From an uncultured Oscillospiraceae bacterium (lineage in GTDB: Bacteria > Bacillota_A > Clostridia > Oscillospirales > Acutalibacteraceae): a DNA stretch of 64,000 bases. Made by a program: the position numbers and the translations under genes. The stretch lies in the NCBI GenBank assembly GCA_910587995.1, contig CAJUNS010000005.1:20697-84696 (forward strand). The letters run 5' to 3'. Positions 1 to 8,259 of the stretch are shown here, piece after piece; position 1 is the stretch's first letter, and each line of letters opens with the position of its first letter. Below the pieces are notes generated by a model, which did not search any database, had not been told where the DNA came from, and was given only the letters and a program-made list of their open reading frames with translations.

Positions 1-839
1 AAGGGGAAAATACACATCACAGGGAGGATGGTGACGATTACCGCCGCCATTTTTACCCCCATATCAAAGTTCTGCATATTCTCCATGGCCGCCGCGCTGG
101 TTACATTATTGACAATGCTGGATTCCATTACAATGGACCGCAAAACCAGCTGCAAAGGCTGCAAATTGCTGTCTCGAATAAAGATTAAGGCATGGTACCA
201 CTCGTTCCACCGGTCCACCAGGTAAAATAAGGTTAAGGTGGCGATAATGGGCTTAGACAGCGGCAGTATGATGTGGAAAAGCACCCTCCACTCCCCCGCG
301 CCGTCCAGCCGGGCAGATTCGATGAGGGAATCGGGCAGAGACTGAAAATAGCTGCGCATAATCACAAAATAGAACACGTTGACTGACCCTGCCAGCAGCA
401 CCGACCACAGGTGATTGGTCAGCCCCATCTCCTTCATTTGCAGGTACAGGGGAATGATGCCGCCATTAAACAGCATGGTAAACAGAATGCCGCCAATGAT
501 AATCTTCTTTCCCGGATAGCTGCCCCGGCTGGTGCCGTAGGCCAGAACCATGGTCAGCAGCATGTTCAGCGGCACCCCCAGCAGCACAATGAGGAAGGAA
601 GTGCGAAAGCCGGTCCAGATCCGGTAATCGTTTAGCAGCATTTCATAGCTGCGGAAGGTGGGTTGAGAGGGAAACAGCATTAAGGGGTTGTCCACATACT
701 CCTTTTGGGTGGCAAAGGAGATGGAAACGGCGTTGAGAAACGGAACAATAATCAACAGCGTCCACAGGGTTAGCACCACAAAGACGAAAACATCCACTCC
801 GTCTATTCTTCTCTTTTTTCCCGCAATATCTTGATTCAT
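1..839 (-). CDS. Carbohydrate ABC transporter permease, LplC/UgpE type (partial, cut by window edge)
   Basis: The frame is open from the left edge to an ATG ending at 839, so the 3' end lies outside the window. The protein begins MNQDIAGKKRRIDGVDVF, followed by hydrophobic segments and the permease EAA loop (ESARLDGAGEW...LPLSKP), which docks on the ATPase subunit. By family it is an inner permease half of a binding-protein-dependent importer for oligosaccharides. It starts 14 bases after the stop of the upstream permease gene, so the two form an operon and probably a heterodimer. The substrate-binding protein and ATPase are not in the window; the binding protein would be expected just beyond the left edge. 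Confidence 0.88.
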   Translation of the reverse strand, partial: MNQDIAGKKRRIDGVDVFVFVVLTLWTLLIIVPFLNAVSISFATQKEYVDNPLMLFPSQPTFRSYEMLLNDYRIWTGFRTSFLIVLLGVPLNMLLTMVLAYGTSRGSYPGKKIIIGGILFTMLFNGGIIPLYLQMKEMGLTNHLWSVLLAGSVNVFYFVIMRSYFQSLPDSLIESARLDGAGEWRVLFHIILPLSKPIIATLTLFYLVDRWNEWYHALIFIRDSNLQPLQLVLRSIVMESSIVNNVTSAAAMENMQNFDMGVKMAAVIVTILPVMCIFP

Positions 840-853
840 GGCAGTCTCCTTTC

Positions 854-1792
854 TCACGCGAACAGCCCGCTGCCGCCCAGCGCCTTAGCGCCCCGGTCGG
901 CCACCACCAAAAAGGCGCAGTTTACTACGGAACGGAACAAGCTTACAGCGGTGGAAAACCCGAAATCGGGGGTAGAGCCAAAGGAAATGTTGTAGATGTA
1001 CATATCCAAAATTTCCGAAACATCCTTTACCGCCGGGTTGGAGAGGTTAAACACCTGGTCAAAGCCGCCGGACATCAGGTTGCCCATTTGCAGCACAAAC
1101 ATGACAGAGATGGTGGGCAGAATGTTGGGAATGGTGATGCGGAAAATCTTTTGCAGCCGGGACGCTCCGTCCAGGTCCGCCGCCTCGTACTGGTCCACAT
1201 CAATGCCAGATATGGCCGCCATGTAGATGATCGCCCCCCAGCCAGCAGACTTCCACCCCTCCGTTATGTATAAAAGAGGCTGAAACATGCGGGCGCTGCC
1301 CATAAAGTTGATGGTCTCGCCGCCAAACGCTGCGATGATGCTGTTGACCAGCCCGTCGTAAGAGAGGATATTGATTACAATGCTGGCAACAATCACCCAA
1401 GACAGGAACTGGGGAAAGGTGAGCACGGTCTGAACGACTTTTTTATACCGCTTCAGCCGCAGCTCGTTAAACAGCAGCGCCAAAAGAATGGGAACCGGGA
1501 ACTGAAACAGCAGCCGGCCCGCGTTAATCCACAGGGTGGTGCCCACCGAGCGCAAAAAGGATGGGTCGCGGAACACGTATGTAAAGTTCTCCAAGCCGCA
1601 CCAGGGGCTGCCCCAAATGCCCAGCTTGGCGCTGTACTCTTTAAAGGCCAGCTGCAATCCCGACATGGGGCCATAGGCAAATATAACAAACCACGCGATA
1701 CCGGGCAGCATAATCATATATACCGCCTTGTTTTTCCATATTTCCCGAAACACCGAATCCTTCTTTTTCACGGTTTCCGTCCTGCCTTTCAT
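854..1792 (-). CDS. Sugar ABC transporter permease, LplB/YteP type
   Basis: A 312-residue membrane protein of the LplB/COG4209 kind: after a basic amino terminus (MKGRTETVKKKDS) comes a first membrane span, WYVIFAYGP-like, and further on an EAA loop (YEAADLDGASRLQKIFRITIPN). I chose the ATG at 1792 because AAGGGGAG stands at the right distance; an in-frame ATG 108 bases upstream has no ribosome binding site. It is the first gene of the permease pair and is divergent from the histidine kinase gene at 2055. In Firmicutes such permeases commonly sit beside YesM/YesN-type regulators and plant-polysaccharide hydrolases, as here, which suggests uptake of pectin- or rhamnogalacturonan-derived oligosaccharides. 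The substrate is an inference. Confidence 0.9.
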   Translation of the reverse strand: MKGRTETVKKKDSVFREIWKNKAVYMIMLPGIAWFVIFAYGPMSGLQLAFKEYSAKLGIWGSPWCGLENFTYVFRDPSFLRSVGTTLWINAGRLLFQFPVPILLALLFNELRLKRYKKVVQTVLTFPQFLSWVIVASIVINILSYDGLVNSIIAAFGGETINFMGSARMFQPLLYITEGWKSAGWGAIIYMAAISGIDVDQYEAADLDGASRLQKIFRITIPNILPTISVMFVLQMGNLMSGGFDQVFNLSNPAVKDVSEILDMYIYNISFGSTPDFGFSTAVSLFRSVVNCAFLVVADRGAKALGGSGLFA

Positions 1793-2054
1793 GTTAAACT
1801 CCCCTTTCCGTGGTTTTCGAAAAAGCCTTGTGCGTGTTACATAAAGTTGTTTTGGCTTCTCTTTAAAACCTATAGCAACATGATAACAGAGCCAAAACAT
1901 TTTTCACAGAAACAGGTTTTTGCTCTAATATAACAGAATTTGTTTTTGCCCCAGCCCTCTTTGCGGGGAGAGGCAATTCGTTAATTTTGTCTCTTCTCCT
2001 TTTTGCGGCCTTCCGGTATACTATGAGAAAACCTGTTTTATTGGAGGGGGTCCC
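1793..2054. other. Divergent intergenic region between permease and kinase genes
   Basis: This 262-base AT-rich stretch separates divergent genes. On the plus strand TATACT at about 2017-2022 precedes the kinase start and is a plausible -10 element; a convincing -35 is not visible. On the minus strand TATATT in the 1925-1935 area could serve the permeases. No operator can be named from sequence alone. Confidence 0.4.
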
Positions 2055-3830
2055 ATGGGCAAAAATCTGCGGGAAATTTCTACCAAGCGGATGCTGCAAA
2101 TCTTCTTGGCCATGATGATGCTGTTTGTTGTTGTCCTATCCAGCGTAACCTTTGCTTTCGCTTACCGCTTTTCCCAGCGCCAGTTTGCCAAATCCTTTCA
2201 GGCCTTTTCCCAGAATATAGAAACCCAGCTGGACCTGCAGCTGGAAGGGGTTGAAAAGACCATGCGCCAGTTTACCTATTTTTCCAACATGCAGGAAATT
2301 CTGTTCAGCAAAGACCCCATTGTCTACCTGCAAAACATTTCTGGCTGCAACCAGCTGCTGGACTATCTCCGGCAGTCCGCCCCCCTCATCGCGGAAATTA
2401 TGATTGACAGCCCCCTGGGCCACTCCTTCTTCTCCGGCTCCACTGGAAAATACCAGTATAAACAGCTGATCGAAACCATTCGGGAAGAATCCGGCGGCTT
2501 TACCGGTTCGTTTTTCCGCACTCTGCCAGACAGCTCTTCCCCTCTTCCCCAGCTGATCTACTGCTTTCGGGTGAACAGCATTCAGCGGAAAGGATATCTG
2601 ATGGAGGAATACGCCATTGGCGTGGCCCGCATTGATGTAAACCAGCTGGTCAATTTGAAGGGCGCGGGGGACTATGAAAGCGAGATGAAGGCCCTGCTCT
2701 ACCAGGACGATGTGGTATATACCAGCCGGGAGGCCAGCGAGGAGGAGCTGGCCATGCTGCGCGAGCCGGACCGCGGCAAGCTCTACTCGGGCAATGTGGA
2801 ATACATCCGGCACACCGTGCCTTTAGAAGAGATCAATCTGACCTTGATTGATCTGGTTCCCAAAAGCAGCCTGCTGCGGGACATAAACTCCACCCGGAAT
2901 GTTCTGGTCTTGGCTATGGTGGTTGTCTGCGTTCTGCTTACGGTTTTTACCGAGCTGATTATTCATGAGATCTCCAACCCCATCAAGCGGCTGGTAACGG
3001 ATATGCAGGAGATTCAGCAAGGCCGGAAAAAGCGTATGGCCCTGCCCAGGCTGAAAGACCTCCGGTATGTGGCCTACACCGTAAACGAGACTCTGGAGGT
3101 TTTGGAGGCCGCCAATCTCCGCCAGCAAGAAATGTCCCTGCGCCTGTATCAGACCACCTTGGCCCAAAAGCAGGCCCAGTTAAACGCTTACCGCAACCAG
3201 ATCAACCCCCATTTTCTCTTCAACACCCTGGAAAGCATGCGCAGCATGGCCCGCCATTACAAGGCCCCCATGCTGGAGGCCATGCTCACTTCTTTGGCGG
3301 CGCTGTTTCGGTACAGCCTGCGCAGCGATATGATCGTCCCCTTAGAGCGGGAGCTGGCCCACACCAAACACTATTTTACCGTGATGGATATGCGGGCTCC
3401 CCAACATTATGAGCTGCGGATTCATGTGCCCCAGGAGGCGAAAGCCCAGGGCATCCTTTCCATGGTGCTTCAGCCATTGATTGAGAACTCGATCCAGCAT
3501 GGGTTCTGCCAAAAAAAGGGCCCGTGCATCATCTTGATACAAGGCCGGAAAGGCCAAGGCGGCGCCCTCCTTTTAACCGTCACGGACAATGGCCAGGGCA
3601 TGTCCCCCAAGGCCCTGGCCCAGCTTCAAAGCGCCCTGCAGGAGAAAGGCAATGTGGCGCAAAACAAACACATTGGCCTGGACAATGTCGTTCAGCGGCT
3701 GCGGCTGCTTTACGGGGAGGGGTTTCAGTTCTCCATCCGCTCCGCACAGGGGCATTACATGTCCGTGCACTTCCAAATTCCCCGCAACCCGCCGGGAATG
3801 GGCCCTACTCCCGGCAGCTCTCCGGAGTAA
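2055..3830 (+). CDS. Sensor histidine kinase, YesM family
   Basis: A 591-residue membrane kinase. Residues about 13-35 form the first membrane span, 36-280 the extracellular sensing region, and about 283-306 the second span, followed by a HAMP-like linker. The His_kinase motif INPHFLFNTLES starts near residue 381, giving the phosphorylated His near 385; the ATPase N box (LIENSIQHGF) is near 475 and the G box (DNGQGMS) near 510. The start has GGAGGGGG just upstream. By family it phosphorylates an AraC-type response regulator in response to an extracellular sugar. The cognate partner is almost certainly the gene at 3805-4848, which is convergent and overlaps it by 26 bases, an arrangement less common than the usual tandem pair. 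Confidence 0.93.
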   Translation: MGKNLREISTKRMLQIFLAMMMLFVVVLSSVTFAFAYRFSQRQFAKSFQAFSQNIETQLDLQLEGVEKTMRQFTYFSNMQEILFSKDPIVYLQNISGCNQLLDYLRQSAPLIAEIMIDSPLGHSFFSGSTGKYQYKQLIETIREESGGFTGSFFRTLPDSSSPLPQLIYCFRVNSIQRKGYLMEEYAIGVARIDVNQLVNLKGAGDYESEMKALLYQDDVVYTSREASEEELAMLREPDRGKLYSGNVEYIRHTVPLEEINLTLIDLVPKSSLLRDINSTRNVLVLAMVVVCVLLTVFTELIIHEISNPIKRLVTDMQEIQQGRKKRMALPRLKDLRYVAYTVNETLEVLEAANLRQQEMSLRLYQTTLAQKQAQLNAYRNQINPHFLFNTLESMRSMARHYKAPMLEAMLTSLAALFRYSLRSDMIVPLERELAHTKHYFTVMDMRAPQHYELRIHVPQEAKAQGILSMVLQPLIENSIQHGFCQKKGPCIILIQGRKGQGGALLLTVTDNGQGMSPKALAQLQSALQEKGNVAQNKHIGLDNVVQRLRLLYGEGFQFSIRSAQGHYMSVHFQIPRNPPGMGPTPGSSPE

Positions 3831-4848
3831 CCCCTTGGTACTTTTTAAAAAGCTTGCCAAAATAGCTGTAATTATTAAACCCCACCTCTTCCGAAATATC
3901 CTGAAGCCGCTTGGTGGTTGTGCGGATCAGATAGGCCGCGTAATGGACCCGGACCAGCTGGATGAACCGCATCACCGAAACCCCTGACCCCCGCTTGAAC
4001 AGCACGCAGAAATAGGGCTCGGAAAAATGATACCGCTGGGCAATTTGGCCCAAAACCAGCTCCTTCCCCATGTTCTCGCACAAATACAGCTGGATATCCC
4101 CCACCAGGTCTTTAACAGAATATTGAAAACGGCACCGCAGCGAATACCATGCCTCCCGCAGCATGACCGGCAGGGCTTCCTCCGCCAAGGCATGGGGCTG
4201 GCTCACGCCCCAGCCCTCGCTGCCGGGCTGGTCCAAAAAGGCGGCGCGGGCCGCGCGGGCGTCATTGGAGAGCACCAGAAACCCACTGCCCGCCCCCTTA
4301 ACGGACACCGGCAGCCGCTCCACTCCCTCCCAGGGCCGCAGCCGTTGGTCCGGCTCTTCATGCAGGCAGAAAAAGCCGCCGGAATAACAGGGAAGCTTCT
4401 CCTGCCAGGAGGCGGCCTTCCGCCGGGTAAGCTCCGGGGGCTCCCGCCAGTCCAGCTGCGGCGCGCCCCGCCGCTTCTCCAAGTGCCTTTGAAGGATTTC
4501 CGCCACCTTGTGGATCTCCTCGCTGTCGTAGGGTTTCAGCACATATCCACAGACGTCCAGCAGAATGGCTTGCTGCGCGGCTTTAAAATCCTCATAGGCG
4601 CTGATTAAGACAAACTCGCAGTCAATCCCCTTCTGCCGGGCCATAGAGATCAGGTCCACGCCCGAGAGCCCCGGCATACGGATATCGGTAAACACCACAT
4701 CCGGCCAGCTTTCGCACAGAAACGCAAAGGCCTCTTGGGGGTCTGTGAAGCGCCCTTGAATGGAGAACCCCGCGGCCTGCCAATCAATTATCTCAGCCAA
4801 GCCCTCCAACGCCCATGGCTCATCGTCAATCATTACTGTTTTCCACAT
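3805..4848 (-). CDS. Response regulator with AraC-type DNA-binding domain, YesN family
   Basis: A 347-residue protein with an amino-terminal receiver domain (MIDDEP acidic pocket, phosphoacceptor Asp55 in FTDIRMPG, Lys in VLKPYDSEE) and a carboxy-terminal AraC double helix-turn-helix (about residues 250-345, ending YFGKLFKKYQGVTPES). The middle section is not recognised. The start at 4848 is chosen because GGGGAAGG precedes it; a longer reading has no such site. It very likely activates the sugar permease and GH28 genes nearby after phosphorylation by the kinase at 2055. Its last 26 bases overlap the end of the kinase gene on the other strand, so the two transcripts are antisense at their ends. 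Confidence 0.92.
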   Translation of the reverse strand: MWKTVMIDDEPWALEGLAEIIDWQAAGFSIQGRFTDPQEAFAFLCESWPDVVFTDIRMPGLSGVDLISMARQKGIDCEFVLISAYEDFKAAQQAILLDVCGYVLKPYDSEEIHKVAEILQRHLEKRRGAPQLDWREPPELTRRKAASWQEKLPCYSGGFFCLHEEPDQRLRPWEGVERLPVSVKGAGSGFLVLSNDARAARAAFLDQPGSEGWGVSQPHALAEEALPVMLREAWYSLRCRFQYSVKDLVGDIQLYLCENMGKELVLGQIAQRYHFSEPYFCVLFKRGSGVSVMRFIQLVRVHYAAYLIRTTTKRLQDISEEVGFNNYSYFGKLFKKYQGVTPESCRE

Positions 4849-4977
4849 GCCTTCCCCTTCTTTCCCTGGTAATCGTTCGGTCCCATTCTCAATCGTCGAA
4901 AACCCTTTCCCTGCCGCCTTCCACCCGTTCACAGCAGGCGCCAAAGCTTATTTTTACCCATTCTCAAATAATAAAAG

Positions 4978-5014
4978 CAAGACAAAACATCAGAACCGCA
5001 GCCCTTTTCTGATG
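4978..5014 (-). terminator. Intrinsic terminator of the GH28-like gene
   Basis: Read on the minus strand, CATCAGAA and TTCTGATG (5014-5007 and 4995-4988) form a stem followed by TTTTGTCTTG. It lies just downstream of the stop at 5039. Confidence 0.7.
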
Positions 5015-5038
5015 CTTTGCCCGCATTCCTTGTTTCAT

Positions 5039-6421
5039 TTAGAACGGATTTCTTGCCGAATATATTTGCTCCCCAAAGTGCAGGTTGTGGGCCAGCTCAA
5101 CTACCATGCGCATCTCGTTGGGCGAGCGCATCTCCTGGCCCAGAATGACCACATGGTCAAAGTAAAAGTCCTGGGGCCGGCTCATTTCATTGGCCATCTC
5201 AAAGCCCCGGATAATGGACACCGGGAACGCGCCGTTGAGAATTTCAATATTCTTAAAGTATATTTTCTCTACTCTGCCCCGCTTCCGGTCCAGGGAATAC
5301 TTGGAATCCAGCACCTTGATATCAATAAACTTCTCCTGGGCGTCCTCAATGCGGATGTCCTCGTAGACAATATCGTGAATATAGGGCCTGTCCGCGTTGT
5401 GGATGGTGAGCACGCCGCCGGATTGGTTGCCCTCATATTCGCAGTGCACAATATCAATATCCTTAAATAGAATATCGCACACCTCGTCGCAGCGCACCTC
5501 ATAGCCAATTTCCACCGCGTTGCCCGGCTCCGCGTTCCACAGAACACAGTGCTCCACCCGAATATCCCTGACATCGCGGTTGGCCGCTGGGTCCGGATGG
5601 CTGGCGGCCTTAATGCACACGCAGTCATCCGAGGCCCGGATAAAGGAATGGCGCAGCGCAACATGCTCGCAGCCCACAATATCAATGCCATCTCCAGTAC
5701 ACACCCGGGACATAATATTGATATCGTCGATCTCCACGTTTTGGCAGGCCCCGGGCAGCACATGCCACTGGCCGCCATCTACCACGGTAATCCCCTGAAT
5801 CTGAATGTGATTGCACAGCACCATGCGTATCATGGGCTTGCCGCCGTTTTCCTCTTTGGGATGCCACACGCAGCCGTTCAGCACGCCGTTGCCTAAAATG
5901 CGGATGCCGTCGGCGATGAACGCGTCGATACAGCCAAAGACCATGCAGCCCTCTTCCAGATAGACCGTCTCCCCCGCTTTTACATGCAGCACGCCTACAT
6001 TGTATATTTTTCCGCTTTCAAAGAGATGGTCCACCTTTTCGGGCTTGGGGGCCCAGTGGGTGCACAGGATGTATAAGGGGGTTTTCAGGTCTCCGTCCAG
6101 CTCCAGCGTAAGCTTTTGCGGGCGGGGAAGGGACAGGCTCAGCCTCTCCCCCTCACGCTTGGGAAGGATTCCTGCCTTGGCCGGCCGCACCACCGCCTCC
6201 TCAAAGGGCTTATGTACTTGAACCGTTACCTGGAGCGGCGAATCGTCCCGAACAACGGGAATCACATAATCGAAGCTGTCCGTGTGGTAAACGGTCTGGG
6301 CCTGCCCATTGCATTCCACGGTGTACAGGGACGACGTCTCCACTTCATCCCAAGTGTTCACCTGGCACAAGGGCTCTTGCGTTCTGACTGGGTTCGGATT
6401 ATACCTTACCGCCATAATCAT
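5039..6421 (-). CDS. Glycoside hydrolase family 28-like right-handed beta-helix enzyme
   Basis: A 460-residue protein without a signal peptide, so probably cytoplasmic. The first ~110 residues look like a beta-sandwich; after that come parallel-beta-helix repeats with the GH28 signature region TGDGIDIVG (about residue 240) and RASDDCVCIKA (about 264), whose aspartates are the expected catalytic acids. Polygalacturonases and relatives hydrolyse pectic or related linkages; the lack of a secretion signal fits trimming of imported oligosaccharides. It lies next to the YesM/YesN pair and the permeases and is probably in their regulon. The start could be 6421 or the ATG six bases later; AAGAGGAG lies just upstream of both. 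The exact substrate cannot be read from sequence. Confidence 0.82.
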   Translation of the reverse strand: MIMAVRYNPNPVRTQEPLCQVNTWDEVETSSLYTVECNGQAQTVYHTDSFDYVIPVVRDDSPLQVTVQVHKPFEEAVVRPAKAGILPKREGERLSLSLPRPQKLTLELDGDLKTPLYILCTHWAPKPEKVDHLFESGKIYNVGVLHVKAGETVYLEEGCMVFGCIDAFIADGIRILGNGVLNGCVWHPKEENGGKPMIRMVLCNHIQIQGITVVDGGQWHVLPGACQNVEIDDINIMSRVCTGDGIDIVGCEHVALRHSFIRASDDCVCIKAASHPDPAANRDVRDIRVEHCVLWNAEPGNAVEIGYEVRCDEVCDILFKDIDIVHCEYEGNQSGGVLTIHNADRPYIHDIVYEDIRIEDAQEKFIDIKVLDSKYSLDRKRGRVEKIYFKNIEILNGAFPVSIIRGFEMANEMSRPQDFYFDHVVILGQEMRSPNEMRMVVELAHNLHFGEQIYSARNPF

Positions 6422-6776
6422 TACACTCCTCTTCTTTAGTCTGAAACGCTTTGCAAGGCCTTCCGGCTATGGCGTTCCAGTATTTGAAAAAAGTATAACA
6501 TTCCATCTCCTTTTCGAACAGTAACAAATCTTTCATTTGCTCCAATAATATTAAGCAGATTCACTAATTTCGCTCTGTTTGTGAAATGTTCCTCGTTTTT
6601 TTGAACGTCAAAAATCCGGTGGAGGGCTTTTGCGTCATAAAACCTCCCCGGCATCGCCAGAGAGGTTTTGGTTTGATTTATGCAGTTTTCTTGAGAGCGG
6701 GCCATCCGGAACGCCCAGGATGGGGCGCGAATTGGACGGGCGTGGAGGCTTCCTCCTGGAAAACGCCCTTTGCCTC

Positions 6777-6804
6777 TTGACAATCCCGCTGTATTCGATA
6801 TAAT
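6777..6804 (+). promoter_or_regulatory. Consensus sigma-A promoter for the EIIC gene
   Basis: TTGACA (6777-6782) and TATAAT (6799-6804) are both perfect, with a 16-base spacer. Transcription should start near 6811, which leaves a leader of about 215 bases before the TTG start codon. Confidence 0.85.
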
Positions 6805-6810
6805 AGTACC

Positions 6811-7025
6811 AAAACCTAACACGGCCCAGGCTGGGGGGAAACTGTCAGTAGCGCCGGGGGACGACCAGAATGCCGGGAAAGACCGGCGGCGATCCCCTGG
6901 AGCCAACGCGGCCGCCTGGCTCGGGCAACATAGCGAATATAAATTTTTCCACCTGTCATAAACCATCACTGCCGGAGGGCCGCGCCCTGTCGGCGCACCT
7001 TCCGGCTTCGGAAGGAGTTTTCCCT
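6811..7025 (+). promoter_or_regulatory. Structured 5' leader, candidate riboswitch with SD-sequestering hairpin
   Basis: An outer stem (6854-6861 with 6893-6900) encloses an inner hairpin (GCCGG 6872-6876, CCGGC 6883-6887). GAGCC (6900-6904) can pair with GGCTC (6918-6922). Near the gene, CCTTCCG (6998-7004) pairs with CGGAAGG (7009-7015) and buries the ribosome binding site GGAAGGAG. An alternative pairing of 6971-6978 with 6998-7006 would free it. This is the layout of an aptamer followed by a translational switch. I could not assign it to a known riboswitch class. Confidence 0.5.
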
Positions 7026-8123
7026 TTGAGCGAAAAAACAAAAAAACCGCCGGTTCCGGCGGCTCCCGCCCAAAAAACGGGCTGGGAGGCAGTTAAGTCT
7101 TACCTGCGCCTTTACTTTGTGGACGCCATGAGCGCCATGGCCCAGGGCCTGTTCGCCTCCCTGCTGGTGGGCACCATCATCTCCACCCTGGGCGCCCAGC
7201 TGAACCTGCCGGTTCTGGTGGAGGTGGGCGGCTTCGCCAAATCCATGGCCGGGCCCGCCATGGCCATTGCCATCGGCTTCGCCCTAAAGGCCCCGGCCCT
7301 GGTGCTCTTCTCCCTCACCGCCGTGGGGGCGGCCGCCAATTCCCTGGGCGGCGACGGCGGGCCTCTGGCCGTTCTGCTCATTGCCATTGCGGCGGCGGAA
7401 CTGGGCAAGCTGGTCAGCAAAAAGACCCCGGTAGACATTCTGGTTACGCCCCTGGTTACCATTGGCAGCGGTGCGCTGCTGGCCTATTTGTGCGCTCCGG
7501 CGGTGGGCTCGGCGGCCCATGCCTTTGGGCAGCTCATCAAAGACGCCACCCTGCTTCAGCCCTTCTGGATGGGCATTGTGGTGTCAGTACTGGTGGGCGT
7601 TGCCCTGACCCTGCCCATCTCCTCCGCCGCCCTGTGCGCCGCCTTCGCCCTCACCGGGCTGGCTGGCGGAGCCGCTGTGGCAGGCTGCTGTGCCCAGATG
7701 ATTGGCTTTGCGGTTATCAGCTTTCGAGAGAACCGCTGGGGCGGCCTGATGGCCCAGGGCCTGGGCACCTCCATGCTGCAAGTGCCCAACATTGTGAAGA
7801 ACCCCCGCATCTGGATTGCCCCCACTTTGGCGGCGGCAGTGACGGGCCCCCTTGCCACCTGCCTGTTCCGTCTGGAGATGAACGACCCTTCTGGAGGCGT
7901 GGCCTCGGGCATGGGGACCTGCGGGCTGGTGGGGCAGATCGGCGTGTACTCCGGCTGGGTCAGCGATGTGGCCAACGGCGTAAAGCCGGGCATCACCCCC
8001 ATGGACTGGGCCGGACTGCTGCTAATTTGCTTCCTGCTGCCCGCGGCGCTGGCTCTTGCCTTTGACCTGGTTCTGCGGAAGCTGGGCTGGGTAAAGCCGG
8101 GGGACATGAAGCTGGACGTTTAG
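7026..8123 (+). CDS. PTS EIIC-like membrane protein, PfoR/PF13303 family
   Basis: A 365-residue, strongly hydrophobic protein with about ten membrane spans and glycine-rich loops (SLTAVGAAANSLGGDGGP, GMGTCGLVGQIGVYSGW) typical of the PF13303 'PTS_EIIC_2' or PfoR-like family. Members are annotated as sugar transporter EIIC subunits but usually have no IIA or IIB neighbour, and there is none here either. The start is a TTG at 7026 placed eight bases after GGAAGGAG; upstream in-frame ATGs lie inside the structured leader. Expression is likely controlled by that leader. The transported substrate is unknown. PTS enzyme I is encoded at 20288-21997. Confidence 0.82.
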   Translation: MSEKTKKPPVPAAPAQKTGWEAVKSYLRLYFVDAMSAMAQGLFASLLVGTIISTLGAQLNLPVLVEVGGFAKSMAGPAMAIAIGFALKAPALVLFSLTAVGAAANSLGGDGGPLAVLLIAIAAAELGKLVSKKTPVDILVTPLVTIGSGALLAYLCAPAVGSAAHAFGQLIKDATLLQPFWMGIVVSVLVGVALTLPISSAALCAAFALTGLAGGAAVAGCCAQMIGFAVISFRENRWGGLMAQGLGTSMLQVPNIVKNPRIWIAPTLAAAVTGPLATCLFRLEMNDPSGGVASGMGTCGLVGQIGVYSGWVSDVANGVKPGITPMDWAGLLLICFLLPAALALAFDLVLRKLGWVKPGDMKLDV

Positions 8124-8194
8124 CTGGCTTTGTGCGGTATAGGCGGGTAAGCGCGGGCCGCTAGCCCGCAAGCAATCCCCTCTCGCTAAAAAAA

Positions 8195-8226
8195 GACCCG
8201 CAGCGGAATGCTGCGGGTCCTTTTCT
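8195..8226. terminator. Bidirectional terminator between convergent genes
   Basis: A perfect 10-bp stem (GACCCGCAGC 8195-8204, GCTGCGGGTC 8210-8219) with loop GGAAT is flanked by A-runs on the left and CTTTTCT on the right, so it can stop the EIIC transcript and the minus-strand GH13 transcript. Confidence 0.88.
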
Positions 8227-8259
8227 ATTTCTGGAATTGGCTTAAACATCCTGTAGATA

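Larger units (their letters stand above)
6422..7025. other. 604-base gene-free region between divergent genes
   Basis: No credible gene. It contains an AT-rich part (6480-6620) that must carry the promoter of the minus-strand GH28-like gene, a hairpin at 6639-6669 (AAAACCTC/GAGGTTTT), a consensus promoter at 6777-6804, and the structured leader of the EIIC gene (both listed separately). Confidence 0.6.

Noticed and set aside
6850..6900. Likeness of the EIIC leader to a glmS ribozyme (AGCGCC, GACGA and CGGCGG words)
   Set aside because: Spacing and the remaining core helices do not match, and the downstream gene is not glmS.
6436..7041. A 201-codon minus-strand frame over the EIIC leader
   Set aside because: It covers a consensus promoter and the structured leader on the other strand, has no ribosome binding site and an unnatural composition in its first half.
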